Source: Paraburkholderia solisilvae (GTDB taxonomy: Bacteria > Pseudomonadota > Gammaproteobacteria > Burkholderiales > Burkholderiaceae). Taken from it: a DNA stretch of 64,000 bases. Below the pieces are notes generated by a model that was given only the letters and a program-made list of their open reading frames with translations, ran no database searches and was not told the DNA's origin. The translations under genes were made by a program, and so were the position numbers. The stretch lies in NCBI RefSeq assembly GCF_902859875.1, contig NZ_CADIKF010000024.1, positions 1 through 64,000 on the forward strand. The letters run 5' to 3'. This document shows positions 24,863-33,590 of the stretch, piece by piece (positions within the stretch are counted from its first letter, which is position 1; the number at the start of each line of letters is the position of its first letter).

Positions 24863-26758
24863 ATGACCTCGCTCTTTCAAGCGGCACACCGCGGCAACCG
24901 CTGGCGGGATGCATGGACGCGCTGGATGCGCGCCGATCTGTTCGAACCGCCCAGCCTCGCGCGGCGGCTCGTGTTCGGCTGGGCCGCCGGATTCCTCACG
25001 CTCGGCCTGCTCAGTTGGCTGTGCTACAGGCTCGGGCTCGACGTGATCGCGGCCGAATCGGTTTTTTTGATCGCGATCGTGCTGATCTCGCTGGTGGGCA
25101 GCTTCGTGATGTCGATCGGGTTGTGCGTGGTGGCCGTGCTGTATATCGACTACTACTTCATCAAACCGGTGTTGTCTTTTGACGTCCAGTACAAGCAGGA
25201 CATGCCCGCGCTGCTCACGTTTCTGATCGCGTCGCTGGCAATTACCGGACTCGTGCGGCACGTGCGCGCGCTGGGTGACGTGCGCAGCGAGCAGGCGCGT
25301 CTGCTCGATCTCACGCACGACACGGTGATCGTGCGCGATATGGATGGCGTGATTCTGTTCTGGAACTACGGCGCCGAGGAAATGTACGGCTGGAAAAAGC
25401 GCGACGCGATCGGCAAGAACATCCATCAGTTGCTCAAGACGCGCTTTCCCGCACCGCTCGACGAGATTACCGCGTCATTGTTGCGCACCGGGCGCTGGGA
25501 CGGCGAACTGGTGCACACGCGCCGCGACGGCACCGAGCTGTCGATCGCAACCCGCTGGTCGCTGCAGCGCAACGGCAACGGCCGCGCGCTCGCCACACTC
25601 GAGACCGGCAACGACATCACCGCTCGCAAAGAGGCCGAACAGGCGCTGCGGCGCAGCCAGGCGACCTATCTCGCCGAAGCGCAGCGCCTGAGCCACACAG
25701 GCAGCTTCGGCTGGAACGTGTGGAGCGGCGAAGTGGTCTGGTCCGAGCAGACCTTCCGCATTTTCGAGTTCGACCCGGGCATTGTGCCGACCCTCGAACT
25801 CGTGCTGCAGCGCGTGCATCCGGACGACGTCGAACGGTTTCGCGACATCATCGGCCGCGCGTCGACGCACAAGCAGGACTTCGAATTCGAATTCCGCCTC
25901 GTGATGCCCGACGGCGCAATCAAGCATCTGCAGGTGGTCGCGCACGTGATGCGGGACGAGCCGGAGCGGCTCCACTACGCGGGCGCGGTAATGGACGTCA
26001 CGCAGGCGCGGCAGTCGGAACAGCAGTTGCACCACGCGCAATCCGAGCTCGCGCGCGTGACGCGCGTCACCACGCTCGGCGAGCTCTCCGCGTCGATTGC
26101 GCACGAGGTCGGCCAGCCGCTTGCGGCCATCGTCACGAATGGCGAGGCGTGCCTGCGCTGGCTCGACCATCAGCCGCCGCAGCCCGACGAAGTGCGCGCG
26201 GGCATTGCCAGGATGATTGGCGAGGGGCGGCGCGCGACCGAGATCGTGCGGCGCATCCGCACGCTCGCGAGGAAAGATACCGGACAAAAGACGCCGCTCG
26301 AACTGAACGATGTGGTCAACGACGTGGTGTCGCTTACGCAACGCGAAGTGCTGAGCCATCAGGTCCCTTTGCGGGTGCGGCTCGCGCCGCTGCTGCCGCC
26401 GGTGCTCGGCGACCGCGTGCAATTGCAGCAGGTGCTGATCAATCTCGTGATGAATGGCATCCAGTCGATGGATGGCATCACCGGCTGGACGCGCGAACTG
26501 TCGATCGAAACGGGTCTCGCGCCGGGCGGCAACGTGACGCTGACCGTACGCGATTGCGGCGCCGGCCTCGACCCGCGGCATGCGGAGCGCGTGTTCGACG
26601 CATTCTTCAGCACGAAGCCGCACGGCATGGGAATGGGCCTGTCGATCTGCCGGTCGATCATCGACGCGCATGGAGGCAAAATCGTCGCGCTCAACAATGA
26701 GACGCATGGCGCAACGTTCCAGTGCATCCTGCCGCCGCTTGCAAAAAGCGTCGCGTAA
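24863..26758 (+). CDS. PAS-domain sensor histidine kinase with DUF4118 membrane domain
   Basis: A 631-residue membrane histidine kinase. Residues about 32-125 form a four-helix membrane block like the DUF4118 domain of KdpD-type kinases (VIAAESVFLIAIVLISLVGSFV). Two PAS domains follow: about 140-255 (HDTVIVRDMDGVILFWNYGAEEMYGW) and about 265-390 (GSFGWNVWSGEVVWSEQTFRIFEFDPG). The HisKA phospho-site is H414 in SIAHEVGQPLAAIVTNGE, and the HATPase domain has QQVLINLVMNGIQSM, DCGAGLDP and GMGMGLSICRSII. The layout resembles FixL-type kinases. No heme-binding histidine in the PAS domains was verified. The response regulator gene follows 157 bases downstream, making a cognate pair. Confidence 0.92.
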   Translation: MTSLFQAAHRGNRWRDAWTRWMRADLFEPPSLARRLVFGWAAGFLTLGLLSWLCYRLGLDVIAAESVFLIAIVLISLVGSFVMSIGLCVVAVLYIDYYFIKPVLSFDVQYKQDMPALLTFLIASLAITGLVRHVRALGDVRSEQARLLDLTHDTVIVRDMDGVILFWNYGAEEMYGWKKRDAIGKNIHQLLKTRFPAPLDEITASLLRTGRWDGELVHTRRDGTELSIATRWSLQRNGNGRALATLETGNDITARKEAEQALRRSQATYLAEAQRLSHTGSFGWNVWSGEVVWSEQTFRIFEFDPGIVPTLELVLQRVHPDDVERFRDIIGRASTHKQDFEFEFRLVMPDGAIKHLQVVAHVMRDEPERLHYAGAVMDVTQARQSEQQLHHAQSELARVTRVTTLGELSASIAHEVGQPLAAIVTNGEACLRWLDHQPPQPDEVRAGIARMIGEGRRATEIVRRIRTLARKDTGQKTPLELNDVVNDVVSLTQREVLSHQVPLRVRLAPLLPPVLGDRVQLQQVLINLVMNGIQSMDGITGWTRELSIETGLAPGGNVTLTVRDCGAGLDPRHAERVFDAFFSTKPHGMGMGLSICRSIIDAHGGKIVALNNETHGATFQCILPPLAKSVA

Positions 26759-26915
26759 CCGGCGGTACGCGGAATATTTTTTCCAGCTGGGTGTTTCTTT
26801 TCCGGCAAAAACGGGATATCTAGTACCTATACTGCATGCAACGATTACGAATCAATTGAACTCGCAGCGGTTTCACGCAAGCATTCGCGGTTGCCCGCTG
26901 CAGCTGGAGGGACAC

Positions 26916-27593
26916 ATGAATTCGCAGCAGTTAGTTTCAGCTTCGACCGGTGTAACGGCGCAGGTGGCGCCGTCGGTGGTGTATGTGGTCGACGACGACG
27001 AAGCGATGCGCACCGCACTCGCCGCTTTGTTGCGCTCGGTCGGCCTGCGCGTGGAAACCTTCGCGTCTTCGCGCGCATTTCTCGATTATCCGAAGTCGCC
27101 GACGCCGAGTTGTCTCGTGCTCGATGTGCGACTGCGCGGTGAAAGCGGCCTGGCTTTCCAGGAAGAAGCCGCAAAGACCGACATGCGTATTCCGATCGTG
27201 TTCATGACCGGACACGGCGATATCGCGATGTCGGTGAAAGCGATGAAAGCCGGCGCACTCGATTTCTTTACCAAGCCGTTTCGCGATCAGGACATGCTCG
27301 ATGCGGTCGCGCATGCGCTTGCGCAGGACGCGAAGCGCATCGAGGCCGAGCATGCGGTGGCCTCCGTGCGCTCGTGCTACAACACGCTGACGCCGCGCGA
27401 GCAGCAGGTGATGGAATACGTGGTGGTCGGACTGATGAACAAGCAGATCGCTGCGGAAATGAAGTTGAGCGAGATCACCGTGAAGATCCATCGCGGTCAG
27501 GTGATGAAAAAGATGACCGCACGCTCAGTTGCCGATCTCGTCAGAAAGGCCGAAGCGATTGGTATCGGCACGCGTGGGGAACGGGCGTCGTGA
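26916..27593 (+). CDS. FixJ/NarL-type response regulator
   Basis: A 225-residue regulator. The receiver domain (about 20-135) has VVDDDEAMRTAL with the acidic pocket, phospho-acceptor D70 in LVLDVRLRGESG, the switch threonine in FMTGHGD and lysine in FFTKPF. This sequence is typical of FixJ/TtrR/TodT-like regulators. The C-terminal LuxR helix-turn-helix (about 155-215) is LTPREQQVMEYVVVGLMNKQIAAEMKLSEITVKIHR. The ATG at 26916 has an ideal GGAGG ribosome site, and the frame upstream does not resemble the family. It is encoded after the PAS sensor kinase on the same strand and should be its output partner. Targets are unknown, but nearby respiratory genes are candidates. Confidence 0.93.
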   Translation: MNSQQLVSASTGVTAQVAPSVVYVVDDDEAMRTALAALLRSVGLRVETFASSRAFLDYPKSPTPSCLVLDVRLRGESGLAFQEEAAKTDMRIPIVFMTGHGDIAMSVKAMKAGALDFFTKPFRDQDMLDAVAHALAQDAKRIEAEHAVASVRSCYNTLTPREQQVMEYVVVGLMNKQIAAEMKLSEITVKIHRGQVMKKMTARSVADLVRKAEAIGIGTRGERAS

Positions 27594-27704
27594 CGGACGA
27601 CCGAACCTGCCGCTGAATCCGCCAAGCGCGGCGCTCACGGCAAGCCGTTGTATCGAGCGCCGCCGTCCGTTGAACGTACGACACCTAGAGCAACTGCACA
27701 GTGA

Positions 27705-28076
27705 TTACGGCGACCCGAGCGCAGTGGTCAACCAATGCGCGATGACGTTCGCGTCGACCGGTTTTTCCAGCAGAGCCAATGCGCCTTGCGCCTGAGTTTG
27801 CGCATGCAGCACCGCGGTTGGAAATGCGGTAATGAAAATGGTCGGCGGCGCATGCCCCTGCTTTAACAGGCAGTCATGCAATTCAATACCGGACATGCCC
27901 GGCATGCGAATATCGGAAATCAAAAACGAAGTTTGGTCGACGCGGCCGGAATTCAGAAACGCTTCTGCGGAGGCGAAATCGTTGACATCCCAACCAAATG
28001 AACGAACGAGGCTCGCGGTGGCGAGTCGCACCGCGTCGTCGTCATCGACAATGCTAACGATATGGGACGTATCCAC
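27705..28076 (-). CDS. single-domain response regulator (receiver only)
   Basis: A 123-residue stand-alone receiver. It has IVSIVDDDDAVRLATASLV, the phospho-acceptor Asp in FLISDIRMPGMSGIEL, the switch threonine in FITAFP and the lysine in LLEKPV, and it ends directly after the domain with no output region. FixJ-like receiver features (DIRMPGMSG) suggest it shares a kinase with the neighbouring FixJ-type regulator, perhaps as a phosphate sink or connector. The start is a GTG at 28074-28076 with only AGGG in front and no better ATG. It is convergent with the regulator gene that ends at 27593. Confidence 0.87.
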   Translation of the reverse strand: MDTSHIVSIVDDDDAVRLATASLVRSFGWDVNDFASAEAFLNSGRVDQTSFLISDIRMPGMSGIELHDCLLKQGHAPPTIFITAFPTAVLHAQTQAQGALALLEKPVDANVIAHWLTTALGSP

Positions 28077-28535
28077 GCGGCGGACCCTGAGTTTTCAGCA
28101 ATACACTCCGCAAATTTACGGATCCAGGCCGTGCCATTTTCTCTTTAGAGAATAGATCGCGGGATGCGGCCCGCAAATCATACAAACGTATAGCGCAAGC
28201 CGGCTATTCGCGATGCTACATAGCGCTTGCGGCATCGCATGGCGGCCCGCCCTCGCGAAGCAGCCGTCAAGCTATTCCAACCGCATAATCCGCACGGCGA
28301 TGACCACTCGCATTATGCAGGAGACCGTTCCGCTCTCGCGTTTTCAGAGCGCGCGCGTGGACCGGTTTACACGCAACCGACGGTGCGGCTACAAATGAAA
28401 ATCGCAGCGATTTACCGCCATCGATTGAATGGCGAAGGTTCGCTGCGGCGGATACGACGGCATGCGTGAGTGGCCGCCGGGTTCTGCGTCACGACGATGA
28501 TCGACAGAAACCCGTCAGCCGGTTCTCACACGAGA
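28077..28535. other. intergenic region between solo receiver and BON-domain gene
   Basis: This 459-base spacer has no gene I can support. It is relatively A+T-rich at 28090-28220, where a small palindrome TTCTCT-TT-AGAGAA lies at 28139-28152 upstream of the receiver gene, a possible operator or promoter element. Short frames around 28213-28469 look noncoding. Confidence 0.5.
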
Positions 28536-28892
28536 TCAGTTGCCTGCTTCGTGCTTCGTGAGGTTGTTCTTGACGGACGTGACACCCTCGACGCTCTGCG
28601 CCGCCGTGGTGGCCACCGGGATCATCGATTCATCTTCGACGGTGCCGTCAAGCGTGACCTTGCCGCTGCGCGCCACGACACGAATGTCGGACGACTCGAC
28701 CTTATGCGTCGTGAGCGCGTGACGCACCTGCGCCTCGAGCTTGTGGTCTGCTTTCCACTTGGCCCGTTTGCCGGGTTTTGCGGCGGGTGCGGACGCGGCG
28801 GACATATCGTCCTGCGCATGAACGGCTTCGAAGCCGACGGATAACATCAGGGCAATGCTGGTACCGACCAACATCTTCAACGGCTTGTTCAC
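28536..28892 (-). CDS. exported BON-domain protein
   Basis: A 118-residue protein with an N-terminal signal peptide (KPLKMLVGTSIALMLSVGFEAVHA, cleavage expected after VHA) followed by a linker rich in Ala, Pro and Lys and one BON domain (about residues 55-115: LEAQVRHALTTHKVESSDIRVVARSGKVTLDGTVEDE and QSVEGVTSVKNNL). BON domains of periplasmic OsmY-type proteins bind membranes and help in osmotic or envelope stress. The start is a GTG at 28890-28892 because a perfect GGAGG (28898-28902) lies five bases before it. An upstream ATG at 28904 would overlap this ribosome site. It probably is a stress-induced gene. Confidence 0.85.
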   Translation of the reverse strand: MNKPLKMLVGTSIALMLSVGFEAVHAQDDMSAASAPAAKPGKRAKWKADHKLEAQVRHALTTHKVESSDIRVVARSGKVTLDGTVEDESMIPVATTAAQSVEGVTSVKNNLTKHEAGN

Positions 28893-28897
28893 ATGGA

Positions 28898-28902
28898 CCT
28901 CC
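28898..28902 (-). promoter_or_regulatory. ribosome binding site fixing a GTG start
   Basis: GGAGG on the minus strand, five bases before the GTG of the BON-domain gene. It overlaps the in-frame ATG at 28904, which therefore cannot be the main start. Confidence 0.75.
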
Positions 28903-29093
28903 ATCGTTGTCAAGGGTGACTCATCGTTCGGGCGTCGACGACACCCGTTTCTTTGCTGCTGATCTTCGATTGCTTGTTCTGTCGCGTTGTTTTCCTCGAA
29001 AACGCCAGCCAGTACCCGCTTTGTCGTGTTCCATTCCCCGCGATTTTCCATGCATCGCTTCGGTGTTGCGTCGATCTTCCCCGTCGTGCTGCG

Positions 29094-29510
29094 TCAATGT
29101 CCGATCGGCGCGATCAGCACGCACGTGGCGAGCATCATCGAGCCGGCGTTGGCCGGCGCGAGCCGATAGTGCGACGGACGATACACCACGTCGCCGCGGC
29201 GAATCTGCTGCCCGCTCAATGCGCAAAAGCCGTCGTTCGACGCGCGCGCGATACGCCACACCTGGTCGCCATAGTGGCACGAGGTCGGATCGCCCCACGT
29301 GACGATGGCCGTGCGGCTCGTCGGCCGGTCGAGCACCCTGATGTGCGCGGCGCGCTTGCCGGTCGCGCAGGCGCCGGCCGCCACGCGCCGTGGCGCATGG
29401 CGGCCGATGGAAACGGTGTTGCCTCGCGTCCCGTCCGCCGTGCAAGACAGGGAATCGAGCAGACACAAGGTCTGCGACCACGGATCGGTCCGGCTGTGTT
29501 TCGCATGCAT
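29094..29510 (-). CDS. DUF3331 domain protein
   Basis: A 138-residue protein that I recognise as DUF3331-like, a family found mainly in Burkholderiales. The conserved block spans residues about 55-130: RTAIVTWGDPTSCHYGDQVWRIARASNDGFCALSGQQIRRGDVVYRP, with two cysteines (SCHYGDQ and CALSGQ) and a GxIRRGD turn that resemble a small metal- or disulfide-stabilised fold. The ATG at 29508-29510 begins the family region's leader. The frame continues 38 codons upstream to another ATG with no better ribosome site. There is no signal peptide. The function is unknown. It lies between the BON-domain and chemoreceptor genes, all on the minus strand but with large gaps. Confidence 0.75.
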   Translation of the reverse strand: MHAKHSRTDPWSQTLCLLDSLSCTADGTRGNTVSIGRHAPRRVAAGACATGKRAAHIRVLDRPTSRTAIVTWGDPTSCHYGDQVWRIARASNDGFCALSGQQIRRGDVVYRPSHYRLAPANAGSMMLATCVLIAPIGH

Positions 29511-29674
29511 CGAGTCGCCCCCATCATTGGTCGTGGAGGTCCTCGCGCTGCGGATCGCGAAGGCCACTGGTGTGTCAGGCGGTTTCGCTACGTTAGCGCG
29601 ATATGCGGCGCCCCGCCATTCCACCTATGTGTTACATCGCGCAACACGTAAGTTGGGCGGGGTGATACGAAAGT

Positions 29675-31252
29675 TTAGGCGGGGTGCATGGCGGGTGTAA
29701 TCGAAGCGCCCAAACGGAACACGGCGACCGCTTGCCGCAGCGCATCAGTCTGCTCCTCGAGCGACTTCGCCGCAGCCGCCGCCTGTTCGACGAGTGCCGC
29801 ATTGTTCTGCGTCACCTCGTCGATCTGCGCGATTTCGTGGTTGACCTGCTCGATACTCGTGCTCTGCGCGCCGGCGGCGGCCTCGATATCGCCCATGATG
29901 CCCGTCATCCGCTCGACCGCCTGCCGCGCATCCGACATCGTGCCGCCCGCCTCGGTCACCAGAGAAGCGCCGAGTTCGACCTGGGCCGCCGAGGCGCCGA
30001 GCAGATCCTTGATTTCCTTCGCCGCGGTCGCCGAGCGTTGCGCGAGGCTGCGCACCTCCGCTGCGACAACCGAAAATCCGCGGCCGTCCTCGCCGGCGCG
30101 CGCGGCCTCGACCGCGGCGTTCAACGCGAGAATGTTGGTCTGGAACGCGATGCCTTCGATCACACCGGTGATCTCGGTCACCTTGCGCGACGATCCCGTG
30201 ATGTCGCTCATCGTGTCGATCACGCGATTGACGACGTCCGCGCCGCGGCTCACGGTTTGCAGCGCGCCTTGCGCGAGCCGGTTCGCTTCCTTCGCGTTGT
30301 CCGCGTTCTGTCTGACCGTCGACGACAGCTGTTCGATGCTCGCGGCCGTGCGCTCGAGCGCCGCGGCCTGCTGGCCGGTGCGGTTCGACAGATCGAGATT
30401 GCCCGCCGCGATTTCGGTCACGCTGTGCGCGATCGCGTGGCTGCCGCCGCGCACATCGGCGACGGTGCTCGCGAGTCCGTCGCGCATCTGCGCGAGTGCC
30501 GCCAGCATCTGACCCATTTCGTTGCGTGAGCGGCTCGCGACGGCGACCGTCAGATCGCCCGCCGCGATGCTGCGAAAATGCGCGATCGTGCGCTCGATCG
30601 GCCGCACCAGCGCGATCGACATCGCAATACGCGCCAGCACGCCGATCACGATTGCCGCGAGACCCACACCGCCGAACGCGAATCCCGACATCTGGAAGCG
30701 ACGCGCCGCCGCTTGCGCGTCGCGTCGCTGGTTGTCGGACTGCAGGCGTTGCAACGCATCGATGGCCTGCGCATAGGGCGCGTAATAGCGGTCCGCGGTT
30801 TCGCCCTGGATGGTGCGGAACGTATTGAAGTCGTTATCGACGAGCGCCTTGTACTCGGGCTCGAGCGCATCGGCGACCAGCGCGGCGCGCGCCTTCGCGA
30901 CGTCCTGCGCGAGCCCGCGCTCGGCGTCGCTTGCGAACGGACCGTCGGCATAGACCTTGAAGTCGTTGCTCGAATCGGCGAGCAGTTTGTGCGCGGCGTC
31001 GAGCATTTCGGCGGTCGCCTTGCCGACGCTAAAGAGCGTCTCGTAGCTACCGAGCGCGAGCCGCACCTTCAGCAGCTTCTCCGAGCTCGCGTTCAGCGAC
31101 GCGAGCGATACCGAACCGTGCTGCGCATCGCGCAGGCCGTCGTTGGCCTGCTGGAGCGCCCCATAACCGACGCCGATCACGGTCAGCAGCAGCGCGACGA
31201 ACAGGACGATAATGAAAGTCAGTCCCCCGCGGATTGTTATTTGATTCAACAT
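29675..31252 (-). CDS. methyl-accepting chemotaxis protein
   Basis: A 525-residue chemoreceptor. The first membrane helix is residues about 8-32 (GGLTFIIVLFVALLLTVIGVGY), followed by a periplasmic four-helix ligand domain like TarH (about 35-185), a second membrane helix (about 190-212), a HAMP linker and a long signalling domain whose hairpin tip is FQTNILALNAAVEAARAGEDGRGFSVVAAEVR. There is no C-terminal NWETF-type pentapeptide for CheR binding (it ends ITPAMHPA). The ATG at 31250-31252 has GGAG in front. It is transcribed leftward, convergent with nothing close, and no chemotaxis genes flank it. The ligand is unknown. Confidence 0.93.
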   Translation of the reverse strand: MLNQITIRGGLTFIIVLFVALLLTVIGVGYGALQQANDGLRDAQHGSVSLASLNASSEKLLKVRLALGSYETLFSVGKATAEMLDAAHKLLADSSNDFKVYADGPFASDAERGLAQDVAKARAALVADALEPEYKALVDNDFNTFRTIQGETADRYYAPYAQAIDALQRLQSDNQRRDAQAAARRFQMSGFAFGGVGLAAIVIGVLARIAMSIALVRPIERTIAHFRSIAAGDLTVAVASRSRNEMGQMLAALAQMRDGLASTVADVRGGSHAIAHSVTEIAAGNLDLSNRTGQQAAALERTAASIEQLSSTVRQNADNAKEANRLAQGALQTVSRGADVVNRVIDTMSDITGSSRKVTEITGVIEGIAFQTNILALNAAVEAARAGEDGRGFSVVAAEVRSLAQRSATAAKEIKDLLGASAAQVELGASLVTEAGGTMSDARQAVERMTGIMGDIEAAAGAQSTSIEQVNHEIAQIDEVTQNNAALVEQAAAAAKSLEEQTDALRQAVAVFRLGASITPAMHPA

Positions 31253-31434
31253 GTGGTCTCCGGAACAGAATGGCGGGTGTGGTGGTTTGGAATCTCCGCG
31301 CTCGTCATAACGGCGCGGCGAGCGTGTCACCTGATAGGGACAATCCATGAGAGGCCGCGCCGGATGCGCGATGGATCATTTGTATAATCGTGCGTTTTGT
31401 GTTCAGGCCGGCCCGGCCCTTCCGGTCCCTTCCC

Positions 31435-32538
31435 ATGCTTAGCTTCGCGCTCGGATTTATCGTCTCCCTGCTGTTTACGCTGCTGATCGTGCGCTACGCG
31501 CATCTGCACCAGCGGTTCTCGCTCGACGACGATCTGGCAGGCGCGCAGAAATTCCACGCGCGGCCGGTGCCGCGGGTCGGCGGGCTCGGCATTCTGATCG
31601 GCCTTGTCGCATCGGCGGCGGAACTGCACCGCGCGTATCCGGCGGTGTCCGCCGGTATTCTGTTTCTCGTCGCGTGCGGGCTGCCGGCATTCGGCGCGGG
31701 GCTCGTCGAAGACCTGACCAAACGCGTGTCGCCGCTGATCCGGCTGATCTGCACGATGGCCGCTGCCGCGCTCGCGTACTTTCTGCTCAATATCGCCGTG
31801 ACGCGCATCAGCGTGCCGCCGCTCGATTTTCTGCTGACCTATGCGGCCATTTCATGCGGCGTCACCGTGCTCGCGGTTGCGACGCTCGCCAATGCGGTCA
31901 ATATCATCGACGGGTTCAACGGGCTCGCGTCGATGGTCGCGTTCATGATGTTCGCGTCGCTCGCTTACGTCGCGTTCCAGGTGCACGACCCGATCGTGCT
32001 GTCCGCGTCGCTGATCATGATGGGCGCGGTGATGGGCTTCTTCATCTGGAACTTCCCGGCGGGGCTGATTTTTCTCGGCGACGGCGGCGCGTATTTCATC
32101 GGCTTTATGCTCGGCGAACTGTCGATCATGCTGGTGATGCGCAATCGCGATGTGTCCGCGTGGTACCCGGTGCTGCTGTTTATGTACCCGATCTTCGAGA
32201 CGTGCTTTTCGATCTACCGGAAGAAGTTTATTCGCGGGATGTCGCCGGGCATACCGGACGGCGTCCATCTGCATATGCTCGTGTACAAGCGGCTGATGCG
32301 CTGGGCGGTCGGCGTGAAGACCGCGCGCGAGCTCACGCAGCGCAATTCGCTGACGTCGCCGTATTTATGGCTGCTGTGTTTGATTGCGGTGATTCCGGCG
32401 ACGCTGTTCTGGCGGCACACGGTGCACCTGTTCTGTTTTGTTGTGGTGTTCGCGGCGACTTATGTGTGGCTGTATGTGAGCATTGTGCGGTTCAAGTCGC
32501 CGCGGTGGATGGTGGTGCGCAAGGGGCAGCGGCATTGA
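31435..32538 (+). CDS. WecA/MraY-like undecaprenyl-phosphate sugar-1-phosphate transferase
   Basis: A 367-residue polytopic membrane enzyme of the MraY/WecA family that attaches a HexNAc-1-phosphate to undecaprenyl phosphate, the first step of O-antigen or polysaccharide assembly. About ten helices are visible. Motifs: DDDLAGAQKFHARPVPRVGGLGIL near residue 30, NAVNIIDGFNGLASMVAF near 155, FLGDGGAYFIGFM near 210 and the cytosolic His motif GVHLHMLVYKR near 285. The ATG at 31435 precedes the first helix (a GTG 15 codons upstream is less likely). It converges with a second family member at 32590-33582. The downstream glycan module it serves is unclear. Confidence 0.9.
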   Translation: MLSFALGFIVSLLFTLLIVRYAHLHQRFSLDDDLAGAQKFHARPVPRVGGLGILIGLVASAAELHRAYPAVSAGILFLVACGLPAFGAGLVEDLTKRVSPLIRLICTMAAAALAYFLLNIAVTRISVPPLDFLLTYAAISCGVTVLAVATLANAVNIIDGFNGLASMVAFMMFASLAYVAFQVHDPIVLSASLIMMGAVMGFFIWNFPAGLIFLGDGGAYFIGFMLGELSIMLVMRNRDVSAWYPVLLFMYPIFETCFSIYRKKFIRGMSPGIPDGVHLHMLVYKRLMRWAVGVKTARELTQRNSLTSPYLWLLCLIAVIPATLFWRHTVHLFCFVVVFAATYVWLYVSIVRFKSPRWMVVRKGQRH

Positions 32539-32589
32539 GCGCGAGCGACGGCGCATGCCGTAGGCGCGAGCGCCCGAATATCGCAACGA

Positions 32590-33582
32590 TCACGCCGTGC
32601 TGTTTTGCCTGAAGCGCCGCCAGCGCGCATCGATCTGCCAGCCGACGATCGCCAGCACCGCATACCAGAGCACGACGCATCCCCACTGCATCAGTTCCGG
32701 CGCATGCAGCGCAAGCAGCGCGATGGCGCCGCCGATCAGCATCAGCCAGTAGTAAGTCAGCGCGACGTATTCATGCCGGCCGGTCATCTGCACGAGCCGC
32801 TGGTAGTAGTGCTCGCGATGCGCTTCCCACACCTTCTCGCCGCGCGCGGCCCGGCGCAATAGCGTGACCGTCGAATCGGCGATGAACGGCGCGAACGCGA
32901 GCGCCGGAAACCAGACGGGCCATGTGCCGTGCTGCCAGCCCCAGAAGCCGAGCGCACCCGCGAGAAAACCCAACGGAATCGAACCGACGTCGCCGAGGAA
33001 GATTTTCGCGCGCGGAAAATTCAGCACGAGAAAGCCCGCGGCCGCGCCGGCAACGGCGGCGGCGGCCAGTGCAAGCGGCGCTTGCGTCGACGCGGCCGCG
33101 ATCGCATACATGCCGAAGCCGAACACCGCCATGCCGCCGGCGAGACCGTTCGAGCCGTCCATGAAGTTGTACAGGTTCACGAGCCAGACCATCGCGATGC
33201 CGGCGAGGACGGCAAGCCACCACGGAATATCGGTCGCGCTCGTGACGACGGTCGCGGCGACCACGATTGCGTGCGCGGCAAATCGCACGCGCGCGGGAAG
33301 GCCGCGACGATCGTCGATCAGCGAGACGAGGCCGAGGACACATGCGCCGAGCGCGATGCCGCGCAATGGCGGGGCGCAGAATGCGATCAGCAATAGCGCG
33401 GCAGGCAGGATGCCCCAGCCGCCGACACGCGGCACGGGGCGCTCGTGTAGCGAGCGTGCGTTGGGGATGTCGACGGCGATGCGCCAGGCCCAGCCGGTGC
33501 GCAGGAGGATCAGCAGAATTGCGAGGGCGGCCACGGCGGCGATGATGATCGTGGCGGATAAAGGCAGAGAAAACGTCGGCAT
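32590..33582 (-). CDS. WbpL-like undecaprenyl-phosphate HexNAc-1-phosphate transferase
   Basis: A 330-residue membrane transferase of the MraY family, WbpL/WbiH branch. Motifs in order: DIPNARSLHERPVPRVGGWGILPA, VSLIDDRRGLP (acidic metal-binding pair), VNLYNFMDGSNGLAGGMAVFG, FPRAKIFLGDVGSIPLGFLAGAL and the C-terminal HREHYYQRLVQM (basic-His loop). Around ten helices are predicted. It starts 8 bases after the stop of the upstream reductase gene, which fits a WbpM-WbpV-WbpL set in which the product, probably UDP-QuiNAc or UDP-FucNAc, is loaded on undecaprenyl phosphate as first sugar. The ATG at 33582 starts MPTFSLPL. The ribosome site is within the preceding gene. Confidence 0.9.
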   Translation of the reverse strand: MPTFSLPLSATIIIAAVAALAILLILLRTGWAWRIAVDIPNARSLHERPVPRVGGWGILPAALLLIAFCAPPLRGIALGACVLGLVSLIDDRRGLPARVRFAAHAIVVAATVVTSATDIPWWLAVLAGIAMVWLVNLYNFMDGSNGLAGGMAVFGFGMYAIAAASTQAPLALAAAAVAGAAAGFLVLNFPRAKIFLGDVGSIPLGFLAGALGFWGWQHGTWPVWFPALAFAPFIADSTVTLLRRAARGEKVWEAHREHYYQRLVQMTGRHEYVALTYYWLMLIGGAIALLALHAPELMQWGCVVLWYAVLAIVGWQIDARWRRFRQNSTA

Positions 33583-33590
33583 AGCGGCGG

